Assembly: GCA_050297855.1 (NCBI GenBank)
Contig: JBNKTC010000014.1
Location: 1-5,185, forward strand
Direction: 5' to 3'
Length of the DNA: 5,185 bases
Source of the DNA: SZUA-545 sp050297855
Lineage (GTDB): Bacteria > Campylobacterota > Campylobacteria > Campylobacterales > SZUA-545
The translations under genes were made by a program, and so were the position numbers. The notes under the pieces were generated by a model. That model was not told where the DNA came from, did not search any database, and saw only the letters and a list, made by a program, of their open reading frames with translations. The first letter of the stretch is position 1; every line of letters begins with the position of its first letter. Below are positions 5,045 through 5,185 of this stretch, piece after piece.

Positions 5045-5185
5045 CTAGAAGTTATCCCACTCGTCATCATCGCCGGCAGTTGCCGTGGCGGGGGCCGGTC
5101 TGGACGTCTCTTTTCTGACCGGAGCTTTGGGGGCTTCCGCTGAGGCAGCCGGTTTGGCCGCCGGCGTCTGGGAGACCTTCGTCTC
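5045..5185 (-). CDS. C-terminal tail of a probable methyl-accepting chemotaxis protein (5' end off window)
   Basis: An open frame enters at the right edge and stops with TAG at 5045-5047, giving 46 residues. The segment is a flexible-looking linker rich in Ala, Pro, Lys and Glu (KPAASAEAPKAPVRKE, RPAPATATAG) ending in an acidic patch and DEWDNF. A disordered linker closed by a x-W-x-x-F pentapeptide (here EWDNF; NWETF in E. coli Tar and Tsr) is the known tether by which MCPs recruit the methyltransferase CheR and, more weakly, CheB. With che genes following at once, an MCP is the most likely parent. The body of the protein is not visible, so its sensor, topology and length are unknown. Another tethered chemotaxis protein cannot be excluded. 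The next gene starts 19 bases downstream, consistent with one operon. Confidence 0.8.
   Translation of the reverse strand, partial: ETKVSQTPAAKPAASAEAPKAPVRKETSRPAPATATAGDDDEWDNF

Noticed and set aside
5026..5070. Upstream ATG adding 15 residues to the unknown protein
   Set aside because: It would overlap the end of the MCP frame, has no Shine-Dalgarno sequence, and the ATG at 5025 has a strong one at the right distance.

Overview
The window is one stretch of a chemotaxis gene cluster. Every supported gene is on the minus strand, so transcription runs from the right edge (5185) to the left edge (1). In transcription order it holds the C-terminal tail of a probable methyl-accepting chemotaxis protein (MCP), a 148-residue protein I do not recognise, a single-domain CheY, a CheA histidine kinase, two adjacent CheW scaffold proteins, and the N-terminal 407 residues of a second MCP with a large extracytoplasmic sensor domain.

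The likely source is a bacterium of the Campylobacterota (the former Epsilonproteobacteria), with fair but not certain confidence. The main clue is the region just after the second membrane segment of the left MCP (FQSGLLSFFAYLNRE, then SRDEFGMMAAAVNENI). From memory this is a HAMP-like signature common in MCPs of that phylum. The DNA is GC-rich, which would fit a free-living, higher-GC member rather than Campylobacter or Helicobacter. I cannot name a genus from sequence alone.

Layout, right to left: the tail of MCP-A ends in a W-x-x-F peptide of the kind that tethers CheR (5045-5185). After 19 bases comes the unknown helical protein (4579-5025). A 63-base gap with a terminator-like hairpin pointing the wrong way separates it from cheY (4150-4515). 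A 90-base gap with two consecutive hairpins follows, and then cheA (2206-4059). The first cheW overlaps the end of cheA by four bases (1745-2209). The second cheW follows after 10 bases, with its ribosome binding site lying over the stop codon of the first (1249-1734). After 27 bases MCP-B begins (1-1221) and runs off the left edge. There is no gene-free stretch longer than 90 bases.

The genes make a near-complete signalling module. Receptors coupled through CheW would control CheA autophosphorylation at His50, and CheA would pass phosphate to CheY Asp53. CheR, CheB, CheD and a recognised CheY phosphatase are not in the window. The least ordinary parts are the CheA (no P2 domain, no C-terminal receiver, three FGFF motifs in its linker), the unknown protein, whose C-terminus looks like the CheY-binding tail of CheZ, and the hairpins between cheY and cheA.
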